A stretch of DNA of 64,000 nt from Piper betle. Lineage: Eukaryota > Streptophyta > Magnoliopsida > Piperales > Piperaceae. Shown here piece by piece: positions 23,537-35,826 of the stretch. Each line of letters begins with the position of its first letter. Position 1 is the first letter of the stretch. The notes beneath the pieces are model-generated. The model ran no database searches. It saw only the letters and a program-made list of their open reading frames with translations, and was not told the origin of the DNA. A program made the position numbers and the translations under genes. Where the stretch lies: positions 62,001 to 126,000 of the forward strand of contig JAURVB010013132.1 of the NCBI GenBank assembly GCA_033002965.1. The letters are read 5' to 3'.

Positions 23537-25985
23537 TGTAACACTCCAAATCCGGTTCACGCTCGTGAACGGAACCAGCATGTTATAGGACCCGGTTAGG
23601 TTGGCTAACCTGAACCTAACTCATGCGGATCCAATCTCGACATCTTAAGATGAAGATACAACTCGCAATGCATGGATGAATGCACAAACCCTAACATGGT
23701 ACTATATAAATGACATGCAATTCAAAGGACACACCAATACAATTACGATCAAACTCAATAAAAACTCTAAAATAAAACGGACAGAGTCTCCCCTAAAAGT
23801 GCAATTAGGGTCCACCCTGTCAAAACAACATATACCAATATATGCATATATCAACAATTTCAATCACACATAATCTAATATATTGTATATTCATTGTAGA
23901 ACTTGGGTTTCAATCCACCACACTTCCGCTGCGCTCTCTTATCACATTTCACCTCTTGTCATCATGTTTTAGCTTTTCATCACGTCATAAAATCATCTCA
24001 TTGCATTTAATTATATCCTATCATGTCTTAGCATTTTACATCATTCACAATATAATAGCATCATAAATAGAATATTAACCACTCTATCGACTGATATGTG
24101 TGCAAGCGACAATAATGCTCCTCTGTCGAAGCTGGCTCCTCTAACTCGTGATTATTACCTACATATAGTATAAAAACATGCCAATAACAAGTGCTATTGG
24201 TCCAGAAAATAAAATAACTATAACAAGTTGGCTATGAGAGCAAACTCTCATATGAAAGAAAACATCATATACTCCACGTGAACACTCTGAAGGGCACTAC
24301 TAAGGAGCCACTGGGCTGCAGACCTGATAGCATCCCGAACTTACTGATCTGCTACTGCTGATGCCGCTCTCGGCATTTTCTTACTTCATTTTCTGGTCTC
24401 AAATCCTAAGCCCTCTCCTTACCTCCATATTTCTCCTGGCCTTGAGCTCGAAGGCCGAGTACTCTCAGGCAGTCATCTTTAGTACCCTTTGAACCACAAG
24501 TCTAGACATGCGTTGTACTAAACAGTACCCGTAAACCTCCACGTTCTCCGGGTGTGAGGAACTCAAATGCGGAGTTGTCAGGATCCCTCGGGAATGAAAC
24601 AGTCTGCTGGCACTAATCCAGAGCCCACTTTGACTGTCACGACATCTGCTCATGGTACGTGCAGTCGGTTTCTCCATCTCTCATCTCACTGAAAATGCGA
24701 AAACTACATATATATATATAGGGCTAGGTAGGGATTTATATAATAGGCCCAGAGGCAACTTGTGGTGGATCTTTTTTCGAAATCATCCTCAAGGGGTTGT
24801 TAATCCGGAAATCTGTTTGGCTAGATGGCCCGAGTTAAGTGGGATCCGATAAATGCCACTTAACCCGCCCTGCATGCATTAAATCAAACATACAATAGAA
24901 GAGAGTAAAAAATAGAGGCGAGTCCTAAACGGACCTGGTAGAAGCTCCAAGCGTGTCATTGCGCCTAAGCGGCGAGCTCCTACTCCGTACCTACACATCA
25001 AAACTACATACTAACGCCCGCTAACTAAATGATGCATCAAACTCAATGAACATCACACTCAAAATACAAATAGTATCCAGCTACAGCCAAATAATCATAG
25101 ATGTGAAAATAATTCTAACTCATCCTATTCATACTAATTTTATTACATTTTTCTAAGTTACGTCGTAGTCACTTATCATGCTCTCATTAGATCGCTTACT
25201 CTTCATTCACACTTAATCTCATCATGCAACTCATCGTTTTATCCATAATTAAGCATCAATCACATCAATAAACGAACCCTAGCATGTTGTGCTAACAATC
25301 ATCAAGTTTAAATTATAAACTCAGAGGTAATTATACCTCACGTTGTCGGCAGTTGGCGACGACTAGGGTTCCGTCGCAAGTCTCGAAGCTCGAATTCGGC
25401 ACTCATCTACTTCCGAAGTTCAATCAGGATCGACTGGATGAGCTTCGTGAAAGATCCGACGAATTCTAGCAAATCTGGTTTTCCAGCAGATTCTGGCAAT
25501 TTTCCGGCAACAATCACCGGCGGTGTCTACTGGCTGGATAGGGGTTATATTGGGTACCATTGGAACTGGCTCGGCGAGCCCGACGCGTCTACGGCGTCAA
25601 CATGGTCGGCGGAGGCGGCTACTCGCCAGAAAATGGCAAAAATAGGGCCGGCAGCGATGGGTAGCTAGATCCGGCCAGCCTAGGCGGCGATGGCCTCCGC
25701 TCCGGTCAAGGAAGGTCGGTGGGTGGTCGAGGGTGTCGAGGCTACAGCTGGATCGCGGCGGCGACGGTTGCCGGTGGCACGATCGGCGACGGAAGTGCGG
25801 TGCAAAGGCGCGGCTTCCTCGCGTCGCGGCGGCCAGATGGTGGCCGGGCCTGGTTGGGGCGGCACGGCGACGCCATGGCAGGGCTAGGCGGCAACGCCCG
25901 GTGGCAAGGCAACGACGGCACCGGCGGTGGCGGCACCAAACAGTGGGGGCGGCTAGGGTTTGGAAGGGGAAAGTGCCAGGGAGGG
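23537..25985 (-). repeat. Left arm of element D, 5'-truncated LTR
   Basis: On the minus strand it contains the B-type LTR features in order: GC-rich part (25380-25975), the 'gtaggagctcgccg' block (rc near 24985), a TATA box, the small ORF (24465-24677) and the terminal GTGTTACA. About 460 bases of the LTR start are missing compared with element E. The frames at 25438-26065 are GC-rich artefacts. Confidence 0.75.
24465..24677 (-). CDS. LTR small ORF, copy 1 (70 codons)
   Basis: An ATG-started frame within the left arm of element D. Residues MEKPTARTMS, QSGLWISASRLFHSRG and SSHPENVEV recur in the other B-type LTRs. It lies downstream of an LTR TATA box, in the likely transcribed leader. No known domain, signal peptide or membrane segment is visible. 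It may be a fortuitous frame in a conserved leader rather than a gene. Confidence 0.3.
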   Translation of the reverse strand: MEKPTARTMSRCRDSQSGLWISASRLFHSRGILTTPHLSSSHPENVEVYGYCLVQRMSRLVVQRVLKMTA

Positions 25986-25987
25986 GA

Positions 25988-27820
25988 AAGTAGCTGCCAC
26001 CTCCGCCGACCATGTTGATGCCGTAGACGCGTCAGGCTCACCGAGCCAATTCCAATAGTACCCAATATGACCCCTATCTAGCTAGTAGACGCCGCTGATG
26101 AATGCTACCGGAAAACAGCTGGAAGTTGCCGAAAAACCGCTGAAACCTGCCGGAAAACCGCCGGAACCCGCCGAAAAACTGGATTCGCTGGAATTTACCG
26201 AATCTTTCGTGGAGCTCCGATCGAACTTTAGACCTTGACGAGCGCCGGATTCGAGCTCCGAGATGCGCGATGAAAACCCTAGCCATCGCTGATTGCTGAT
26301 AATGTGAGGTATGATTACCTCCAAGTTAATGATTTGAAATTGATGATTGTTAGCCCATCATATTAGGAATCATTAATTGTCAGGATAAATGTATGACTAT
26401 GAATGAAATGATGATTGCATAATGCAATTAATTGAGAATGAAGGTTAAGTGATCTAATGAGGTAGATCAAGTCTCAGCATGATAAGTAATCACGACGTAA
26501 CTTTGGAAAATATAATAAAATTGGTATGAATAGGATGAGTTAGAATTATTTACATTTATGATTATTTAACTTTTGCTAGATGTTGATGATTGAATTGTGT
26601 GTGATGTTCATTGCGTTTGATGCATCATTTAGTTAGCGGGCCTTAGTATTTAGTTTTGATGTGTAGGTACGGAGTAGGAGCTCGCCGCCTAAGTGCGATG
26701 ACACGCTTGGAGCTTCTACCAAGTCTGTTTAGGACTCGACTCTATTTTTTACTCTCTTTTATTGCATGTTTGATTTAATGCCTGTAGGGCGGGTTACGTA
26801 GCGTTTTATCAAATCCCACTTAACTCGGGCCATGTAGCCAAACAGATTTCCGGATTAATAACCCCTCGAGGAAGAGATCCCTTGAGGATGATTTCGAAAA
26901 AAAGATCAACCACAAGTTGCCTTCGGGCCTATTATATAAATCCCTACCCAGCCCTATATATATATGTAGTTTTCGCGTTTTCAGTGAGACGAGAGATGGA
27001 GAAACCAACTGCACGTACCATGAGCAAATGCCATGCTAGTCAAAGTGGGCTCTGGATTAGTGCCAACAGACTGTTCCATTCCCGAGGGATCCTGACAACT
27101 CCGCGTTTGAGTTCCTGACACTCGGAGAACGTGGAGGTTTACGGGTATTGTTTAGTACAGCGCATGTCCGGACCTGTAGTTCAAAGGGTACTAAAGACAA
27201 CTGCCTGAGAGTACTCGGCCTTCGTGCTCAAGGCCAGGAGAAATATGGAGGTAAGGAGAGGGTTTAGGATTTGAGACCAAAAAATGAAGTAAGAAAATGC
27301 CGAGAGCGGCATCAGCAGCGGTAGATCAGTAAGTTCAGGATGCTATCGGGTCTGCAACCCAGTGGCTCCTCAGTAGTGCCCTTCAGAGTGTTCACGTGGA
27401 GTATATGATGTTTTCTTTCATATGAGAGTTTGCTCTCATAGCCAACTTGTTATAGTTATTTTATTTTCTGGACCAATAGCACTTGTTATTGGCATGTTTT
27501 TATACTATATGTAGGTAATAATCACGAGTTAGAGGAGCCAGCTTCGACGGAGGAGCATTATTGTCGCTTGCACACATATCAGTCGATAGAGTGGTTAATA
27601 TTCTATTTATGATGCTATTATATTGTGAATGATGTAAAATGCTAAGACATGATAGGATATGATTAAATGCAATGAGATGATGTTATGACATGATGAAAAC
27701 TAAGACAAGTTGACAAGAGGTGAAATGTGATCAGAGCGCGCAGCGGAAGTGTGGTGGGTTGAAACCCAAATTCTATAATAAGTATACAGTATATTAGATT
27801 ATGTGTGATTGAAATTGTTG

Positions 27821-27866
<46 letters not shown>

Positions 27867-28164
27867 TATATGTTGTTTTGACACGGTGAACCCTAATTGT
27901 ACTTTTAAGGGAGACTCTATCTGTTTTATTTTAAATTTTTTTATTGAGTTTGATCATGATTGTATTGGTGTGTATTTTGAATTGCATATCATTTATGTAG
28001 TACCATGTTAGGGTTTGTGCATTCATCTATGCATTGCGAGTTGTATCTTTATCTTTAGACACCGAGATTGGATCCACATGAATTAGGTTCAGGTTAGCCG
28101 ACCTAACTGGGGCTTGTAACATACCGGTTCGGTTTACAAGTGTGAATCAAATTTGGGTGTTACA
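25988..28164 (+). repeat. Right arm of element D, 5'-truncated LTR
   Basis: It carries the same LTR from 'gtagctgcc' (near 25988) to GTGTTACA at 28157-28164, lacking about 830 bases of the LTR start. A (TA)n microsatellite of about 40 bases (27823-27862) has expanded in this arm only. Confidence 0.75.
26996..27118 (+). pseudogene. LTR small ORF, copy 2 (truncated by a stop)
   Basis: Same frame as the copy at 24465-24677, but a stop replaces Ser after TTPRLSS (TCA to TGA at about 27116). It starts MEKPTARTMS, so the first 40 codons are retained. Confidence 0.3.
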
Positions 28165-29380
28165 CTGGCCCTCGGGAGAACCGTGGGGCTCTCTAGGGAA
28201 CCTTGCCTCCTTGGGCTCACAAAAGCTCCGTGGGCTGTGGCCCACTAGGCTCTTGATTTTTTAATTTTATTTTCTTAAAAGGGAGACCAACCGGGCTACT
28301 CACCTTCAAGAGATCCTAACAATAAGCTCGAGCTAGCTCACAAGCCTGAAAGTGGGCTCGGATCTTATAAATTTTACAGTTGGAGTCGAGCCAGGCTCCG
28401 CTCGGAATATTGGTCCGGCCAAGACCTAGAATTACAACCGTGTTATTGCTAGATAATGTACTTAAATCGAATTGCATAAATAGTACTGACCGTAGCATTT
28501 TATAATCTAATCAAGTAGATTGATTATGGGTATGGTTTCACATAGGTTTTGAAAAGGTTGTGTTATACCCTGCTTTGTTACCGTAGTTTGAATAAAATAA
28601 ATTTAAAAAAAGTTGCATCATCAGTTATCAAACCTTCTGTGCAAGTTGTATAAAAGCTATCGGCGACTTTCAACCATTCATTTTTTAAGGTGAGTTTGAC
28701 CTTTATCAGGACATTTTAATACGTCACCTTATTTTATCTTCTTGTAACATCAATAATTATATTTTAAGTGAGTTTAACTTCATTTGATAAAATTTAGATG
28801 CCTAATATTTATGGGTTAGAAAACTATATCATAATTTTGTTGTCTTTAAAATGCTCAAGAGCTTTATTTTATACCATAATTCAGCGTAATATTTTTTACT
28901 GGCTCATAACTTTAAATAGCGTACAGTGACCCGGATAATACTATATATGCCCTCCTCAAATTTTATAATAGTTAGTCTTTCGGATCATTTTAATTCATAC
29001 ATAATTTTTTAGTTTGATGTTTTCCTAAAACTTGGGATTTTTAATCTAGTATTTTATCCGGCATTCAATCAAACATTTGATCATAAATATATTTTTTGTG
29101 TCTCATAAAATATTTTATTAATAGTTTTGAAAACTCGGTTAAATCCAGGACAACCCAATAAAATTAAATATATCTCTTACTAATTATAAAATTATAAATC
29201 TAATAAGATAACTTAGGGTCTGTAATTTGGTTGATACAAAGCACTATAATGACATGAACAATTTTAAAATTTAGGAAAGTAGTTATATTTAATATATTTT
29301 ATATTAAAATAATATTAATTTAATTATTTCTATGATACTGACAAGTACGAAATTTAAAATTTTAATTTGGCATAAATAGC
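28165..29380. other. AT-rich intergenic DNA upstream of PPR1
   Basis: No gene is seen. The first ~250 bases are GC-richer and contain GAGCTAGCTC/GGCTCG motifs like those at 23250-23330, so element D may have inserted into an older repeat. Confidence 0.4.
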
Positions 29381-29389
29381 GTTGATTCG

Positions 29390-30042
29390 AACACACTCGG
29401 CAGTGAGGGCCCCTTCCGGGTCACCTCTTCTCCCCGAGCCAGCCAGCCAGCCAGCCAGCCAGAAAACTCGTCCCCCAATCAGCCACGACGCCACATCTCC
29501 GGTGCGTCACCCCTCACTGCCGTCGCCGTCTCCCGTCCATTTCGTCCTCACCGTCGCCACAAGAGGTCCATTCCACTGTTTATGCTTGCCTGCCTTTTTG
29601 ATTGGGAGTGAAGTATGTGCTGTTTTACTATACTTTTAAGGCTTAATAACATAACATGCACCTCAATTTGTCTTCGGTAACAAAAATGCGTGTACATGAA
29701 GCAAGTGGTGATTTGAGTGCGTTCCATGCCATCTGTTATTTCCGAGCTCGTTTACTCTTTTTTTTTTTTTGGGTATGCAAACGTTAGTGGTTTGTGTTAT
29801 TCCTCGTTTGTAATAATTGGTTGATGGTGCCTACTGCTGTGTGATTCAAATTAATCCGAAGGAAGGAAATATTTGTTGCTGTCAGATGAGGTGTTAAGTG
29901 TTTAGATTCAATTTACTAAAATCTTATTGCAGTGGTTACAAATGCTGAAAGTTTTTTGTTTTTTCTCTTTGCTCAATCTTTTACAACTGATATGGTAGTT
30001 TCAGAATTGAACATTTCGACTTGAAAGATCAGGAAGAAGGAA
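29390..30042 (+). promoter_or_regulatory. Probable 5' leader of PPR1, perhaps with an intron
   Basis: A GC-rich patch (29390-29600) has the composition of a first exon. It is followed by T-rich DNA and an acceptor-like 'ttattgcag' at about 29924-29932, 110 bases before the PPR1 start. An upstream ATG at 29992 opens an 11-codon uORF ending before the main start. No splice evidence is available, so the leader intron is only a suggestion. Confidence 0.35.
29437..29462. repeat. (AGCC)n microsatellite
   Basis: About six AGCC units lie in the GC-rich leader stretch upstream of PPR1. Confidence 0.9.
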
Positions 30043-32090
30043 ATGGATGTGGAAGCTAAATCGCTTCTTCTTAATCCTCTCACACCCGCGTCCACTCCCA
30101 GGGTCGTGCTCTCCAGCTCAGCTTCCACCATCTCTCCCCCAATCCCCGGCTGGAAACACAGGAAACCATTCCGCAAGAAGCACTTCAAAAGCCGACCTAG
30201 ATTTAAGGAGGCACATTTGTTCCCCCTCCATTCTAAGAACCCCCATATCATATACAGGGGGCTTCAAAAGCTTGCCAGGGAAGGGAAGCTCAAAGAGGCG
30301 ATGGCGGTCCTGCATTATCTGGATATGCAGGGCATCCCGGTGAATGCCACCACCTTGTCTGCTCTTCTTTCTGCTTGTGCCGCTTCCAAGTCGTTGGAGG
30401 AGGGGAGGCAAGTACATGTTCATGTTAGGATCAATGGGCTAATGAACAATGAGTTCGTTTGTATGAAGCTTGTCAATATGTATGCTGCTTGTGGGTGCTT
30501 GGACGAAGCCAAGCGGGTGTTTGACGAAATGCCCAGCTCAAGTGTTTATCCGTGGAATGCTCTTTTGAGAGGTACTGTCATTAATGGTGAGAGGAGTAGC
30601 CAAGGGTTCTTACTGATATATACGAGGATGCGAGAGTTGGGGGTGGATATGAATGAGTACACCTTCTCCTGTTTGATAAAGAAGCTGGCTGGTTGCCCTG
30701 CATTGAGAGAAGGGATGAAAGCCCATGCCTTACTTGCGAAGAATGGGTGGTTGGTTTCTTCGGATCTCCTTATGACTAGTTTGATAGATTTGTACTTCAA
30801 ATGTGGCAAGGTTAAGCTGGCGCAGCGGTTATTTGACGAGGTTGTTGGAAGAGATGTGGTTCTTTGGGGGCTATGATTGCAGGTTTTGCCCACAATAGAT
30901 TGAGATGGGAGGCCTTAGAATACACAAGGTGGATGAGAAGTGTGGGGATAGAGCCCAATTCAGTTATCCTGACCATCATTCTCCCAGTGATTGGTGAAAT
31001 TAACGCTCTAAATCTGGGCAAGGAGGTTCATGCATTTATCTTAAAGAGAGGGAAGTATATGGTGGAACAGTTTATTCAATCATCATTAGTTGATATGTAC
31101 TGTAAATGCAAAGACCTCACCTCTGGAAGGCGAGTATTCTACAGGTCAACAGCGAGGGACAAGATTTTGTGGACTGCGTTGATGTCCGGTTATGTTTCAA
31201 ATGGTAGGCCAGAGCAGGCGGTGAGATGTATTATATGGATGCAAAATGAAGGCATAAAACCTGATGTTGTTTCTGTTGCAACCATTCTTCCCGTGTGTGG
31301 AGAATTAAAAGCTTTAAAACAAGGGAAAGCAATTCATGGGTATGCCATTAAAAGTTGGTTTCTGCCCAATGTTTCGATATCTACTTCCTTGATGATCATG
31401 TACTCAAAATGTGGAAGATTAGACTGTTCATATAAGGTTTTTGATAGCACAGAGAGGAGGAATGTGATTTGTTGGACAGCCATGATCGATTCCTACTTAA
31501 AACATGGATGTTTGTCTGAAGCCCTGAGGATATTCAGACGTATGCAGCTTTCTAAACACAGGCCAGATTCCATCTCCATGTCGAGAATTCTAGCTGCCTG
31601 CAGTGATCTCTTTGCTTTAAAGCTCGGCAAGGAGTTGCATTGCCAACTGCTGAAGAGAGACATCATCCAGTTACCTTATGTTTCATCTGCTCTCATTAAG
31701 TTTTACGGGATGTGCTCTGAAGTTCAGAAGGCACATATGGTGTTTACTGAAGTCTCAGTCAAGGGTTCAATGACTTGGACTGCAATTATTGAAGCTTATG
31801 GGTGTAAAAGTTTGTATAAAGATGCTCTAAGCATGTTCAGAAAAATGAGGTCCAAAGGTATTGAGCCGACCCGTTTCACATTCAGTGTTCTCTTATCCAT
31901 CTGTAGCAAAGCTGGATTTGCAGATGATGCTCTTGAAATTTTTGATTTTATGACTCGAAAGCATAACCTGAAGGCATCTGAAGAGCAATGTTCCTGCATG
32001 ATTGACCTCCTCAGTCGCAGTGGAAGGCCTGAAGCAGTGGGTCATTTCATGAGGATGAAATCCGCTCTTATTGGTATGACCACAACTTAA
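30043..32090 (+). CDS. PPR1: PLS-class PPR protein, At1g71460-type, with a 1-base frameshift
   Basis: PPR proteins bind organellar RNA one base per repeat and guide editing, splicing or processing; the Arabidopsis relative is annotated as chloroplast-targeted. The frame 30043-30876 gives 277 residues. It starts with a Ser-rich, basic N-terminus suited to a transit peptide, then LHSKNPHIIYRGLQKLAREG and PPR repeats (GIPVNATTLSALLSACA, NGLMNNEFVCMKLVNMYAACG). It stops at VVLWGL. The next frame (from about 30867 to 32090) continues as GAMIAGFAHNRLRWEAL and carries the remaining repeats to a normal end. The break is in the G run at 30866-30870; one extra G would give about 684 residues, near the family length. 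There are no introns in the coding part and no E or DYW domain. It is either a recent null allele or an assembly error in a homopolymer. Confidence 0.85.
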
Positions 32091-33497
32091 TTTACACTTA
32101 AAAGAAGGAATCAAATTCTTCACATGTTCATAGTATACATGTGCATCAGCAGTTCCACATATTGTGGCGGACCACAGTACATGCCTAATTTTGTCTGATA
32201 ATTTATGAATGAGATGGCTAATAAAAGACGAGCATCAAAACATACATGATCAAGTGACTATGAAGGGTATACGATATTCACTGGGCCACCCTATTTGATG
32301 AGGAACAGCGTCTAATGTTGCTTTCTGTTGATGAGTGTCACTGCAAGAACTATATTGACAGCAAATTTGCTAGCAACTTAGCGTTCAGCAATTAAGATAC
32401 ACCTTAAAGGTACTTCTATCCCTTTTCGTAGATATGTGTTTATAAACAGTAGCTAGTATTGCGTCTACTATATGATACTGATAATGCTTAATCTTTAGGC
32501 ATCCAATATAAAAATTAGAAATTTTATTTTCTTTGTTGTCTTCTAACATATATTTAATCATTACATCAATCAATTAATGACCAAAAATCTATGTCACCTA
32601 CTTAAATTTACCCTAAATGCTGTATAAAAGATAGAGAATAATATCTTTTTCGAATTTCACCCCTTCAGGGTTGCACCAGGAAGGGCCATATGGCACGAAA
32701 ACTCGTCTTTGTATTCAATTTCACTGGTTTAATGGGAATGCACTCTAATTTTTGGACTCAAAAGCTAACCTCTTTTGACTGAATGAACTCATTATTTTTT
32801 CTTATATGACAGGGAATCACAGTTCTAGATTTGATTAAATGACAATTTTATTTAATGCTTAAAATCTGTTAAAAAATCATATATGCTATTTGTAATAGGC
32901 TGGTAAGAAATGTGGCTCAATTGTACAGGAAAGTTGTGACTAGTGTACACAGGAATGAAGTCACTTCCAATCCTAAAGCTTCAAAAGTGGTAACTCTCTC
33001 ATCAAGAACCCAAAACAATCGCTCCAGGCATTCTTTGGTTTTTTTTTTGACAAATACCGAGTCACAGGAAAGAGAAGAAATCTAGTATATGTGGGCATTG
33101 TTTCTGCAGCTGTATACAGCAGCATCAGCACTAATACATGCTCTCCACGAGCCTCTTTCCTACCAGGGTATGAAAGAGGGGATCATATGTCCTAAACATA
33201 TCTGAGACATCTCAAATTATTGCCCAGTCGCTCCCTTATATTATCGCAAAGTTAGTTCAGACTATAGAGCTGCAGATTTTGCCCTCAGGTGACAGAAAAA
33301 TAACAAGGATGAGATGATGGTTTTGTTCCTTCGAGTATTTGCCTGTAGCAGCTCTTCTGTGCACGAAGAATTAATGCTTGCAATTGGGACGTAAGCTGGT
33401 GCTACAGTTCCAAAATTTGCTAAAACGGTGTTTGTTAGCATAATTTTGGACCATTATTTTAAAAAGAAAATATTGTTAGTGTTTATGACTCTAAATC
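32091..33497. other. 3' flank of PPR1 and AT-rich intergenic DNA
   Basis: Probably includes the PPR1 3' UTR in the first few hundred bases. No other gene is visible. Confidence 0.4.
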
Positions 33498-35826
33498 ATG
33501 TTTGGTAAGAGCTTAAACAAAATAAATAAAGTAAAAAAACGAGCCTTTACAAAATTTTCCAAAATAGAGGGGGGCTCGAGATCAGGGTTCTCCCTCCCTC
33601 CCTTCCTCTCTGTACCGCCGCAGCCGTCTTCCTTCCTCTATCTCTCCTCTTTCTATTTGCCCTCTCCACCTTCTCAACAACCTCTGGCCCACCACCCTCT
33701 GTTGCTGTTGGAGCGCCGCCACAACCATCAGATAGGGCTGTTGAAGCATTGAGATGAAACTTCCCCTTCTTGTTGGTGCATTGGGATGAAACTTCCCCTT
33801 CTTGTTGCCCTATCCCTTTCTCCGTCTCGCCAAATCCCTTTTCTGTTCCGTCTCTATTTTCGTTTTCTTTTTATAAAATAAAAATTCGGTGGTATTTGGG
33901 TTTCGTATGCCGTTGATTATTTAGTTTGTGGTTGTTAGTTGGTTGGTGTGCTTATTGTCGAGGTCACTCGAGGTCCTCAGATCCCATTCTACTTAGGATG
34001 TGAGGTAAATTCTAGATTTTTTAGTGTTGAGATAGTGTAAATTAGTGGTTGATGTTCTGTACTTCAGATTTGGGTATAACATGTGTAAAGCTTAGAAAAG
34101 ATGTGTAGCATGTTAAAAACATTGAACTACATGATTCTCCTATGATTCTACTGTCGACCATTATTTAATTTTGATTATCTTGGAAAAGATATGTAGATTT
34201 GGGATCTTTTATTTATGTTGTATGTAGTTTACTATGGAATTATTTCTGCTCTGTTTCTTTGATCTGTTCTTATTGATTGTGGCAGCTGTGGTACTAGTGA
34301 ATGGTGGTCCTAGTTTACTGGGTCATTTTCCTACATAGATGTGGTTAAAACTATGAACTTCCTAACCAATTTAATCTTTGGCACATGAGAACATGAACTA
34401 AATTGGAGTTGTGGGTATCTTCATGTTGTATTGATTGAGGCTTGTTAGACTTCTTGATCTATTCTGGGTTTGAGTTTCGTGGCATAGTACTTTTTCTGAA
34501 TCTCTGATTATCAAACACAAATGGAGTAGCTATCTATCTATCTCTTGCTTTCCTCCCATTGTGCTCTGTGTTTATCAGAGCTTGGTAATGTGTGTCTCCT
34601 ACCATAATAATGTGTTTTTTTAGATTTTTTTCTTGTGATGTGTCATTCAGGTAAGCGAACAATCACGAAGGTTTGGTCTTTAGCTACAAAGTTTTTTAGC
34701 TCAATATATCGTATCAGGAAGCCTTTTCCAATTCCAATTCCAAGGTTCACCCCCTTATAACAAAAATTGTTTTGTCACCTGAGTTGTAAGAATGGTTGGT
34801 GCATTGCATAATCAGGCTCATCATATTCGTATGGCATGCCTTGGCCTCTTAAGTTCAAATCACAGCCGTATTCATAAGCCTAAGTTGCTGATTATGTGCA
34901 CTATTAGAAGGTTTTGCTGTCACTCACTTGGGAGTTTGTTATTTGATCCTTCTAGTTATTGGGTTCGGATGACTTGAGGCCTTGTTATATTGCTTTGAGG
35001 TTTTCGTTAAAATTGCAAAGTTCTTTACGAAAGGAAAAATTGGTTTGGTTTTTCTCGAGTCTATGTATTGCTTGTAGAAATAGTTCATTGTTTTCTCTAT
35101 GTTATGTATGCACTTATTAGATCATTGAAGGGTGTAGTATCTGGTATTTTATTAATGGTGGCAAGTGTATTGTTTTAATTTAATTATTGTTTACTTTTAG
35201 GGGCTATTATTTGGCTAGTGGAGGAGCACAATATGTATACACTGGGGAGTGGTAAAGGTGGTCTATTCAGTTAGAGCAATCTGGTAGTACAAGAGCTTCC
35301 TACAGCTCATGTTGTGTAACTTGAGTAGGAATACACTTAATAGGTTTATTGTAGTCCATGATTGCTTGTATAGTTTTCTTGAATCGGCAGTTAATAGCCT
35401 TTTTTATTATACTATTTAATGATTTTCATTAATGTATTATACATTATTGTTTTACTCAAATTATACCTTTGGTTTATTTTTTATTACTCTGGCAGCGCCT
35501 TTGCACTTAGACGTGTAACCTAACTTTGCGTGCATCTCAATTCAGTAGGCGTGCATAGTTGGGCTTGACGTTTTTCGTGGTCCAGCTTAGCAGCACCAAG
35601 ACTTTTTTCCAACATATAAATAGAAGGGTTTCCCCTCCCAATTCACTCTTTCCCTTCTTTGCTCCGGTCTTCCCCTCTTCCCTTGCTTTCTCCACTCCCT
35701 CCACAACCCTCCCAGGCTTCTTTTAACCCTCTCCAAGCTTCTGTAGGCCTTAGGAATGGAAGGCTTTGAGGTAAGACACAAAAGACCACCTCCTAGCCTT
35801 CTTTGAGGTAAAATCCTTACTTTTCT
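33498..35826. other. Unassigned stretch with CT-rich leader-like patches
   Basis: CT-rich, moderately GC-rich patches at 33570-33840 and 35630-35780 look like exon leaders or transposon sequence. A ~32-bp direct duplication ('gatgaaacttccccttctt') lies at about 33752-33808. No frame shows family features, so I cannot name a gene. It could be a non-coding transcript or a decayed element. Confidence 0.35.

Larger units (their letters stand above)
23537..28164. mobile_element. Element D: head-to-head inverted pair of B-type LTRs, giant palindrome
   Basis: The left arm (23537 to about 25985) is a B-type LTR on the minus strand and begins TGTAACAC. The right arm (about 25988-28164) is the same LTR on the plus strand and ends GTGTTACA. 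The arms are inverted copies over roughly 2.1 kb, with about 370 bases of unpaired LTR sequence near the centre (25625-25985). The LTR 5' portions are lost at the join. Flanking pentamers CTAGC (23532-23536) and CTGGC (28165-28169) differ by one base and look like an aged target-site duplication. No retroelement interior is present. Confidence 0.75.

Noticed and set aside
25438..26324. GC-rich frames on both strands that look like exons
   Set aside because: This is the centre of the inverted LTR pair; the frames come from LTR sequence.
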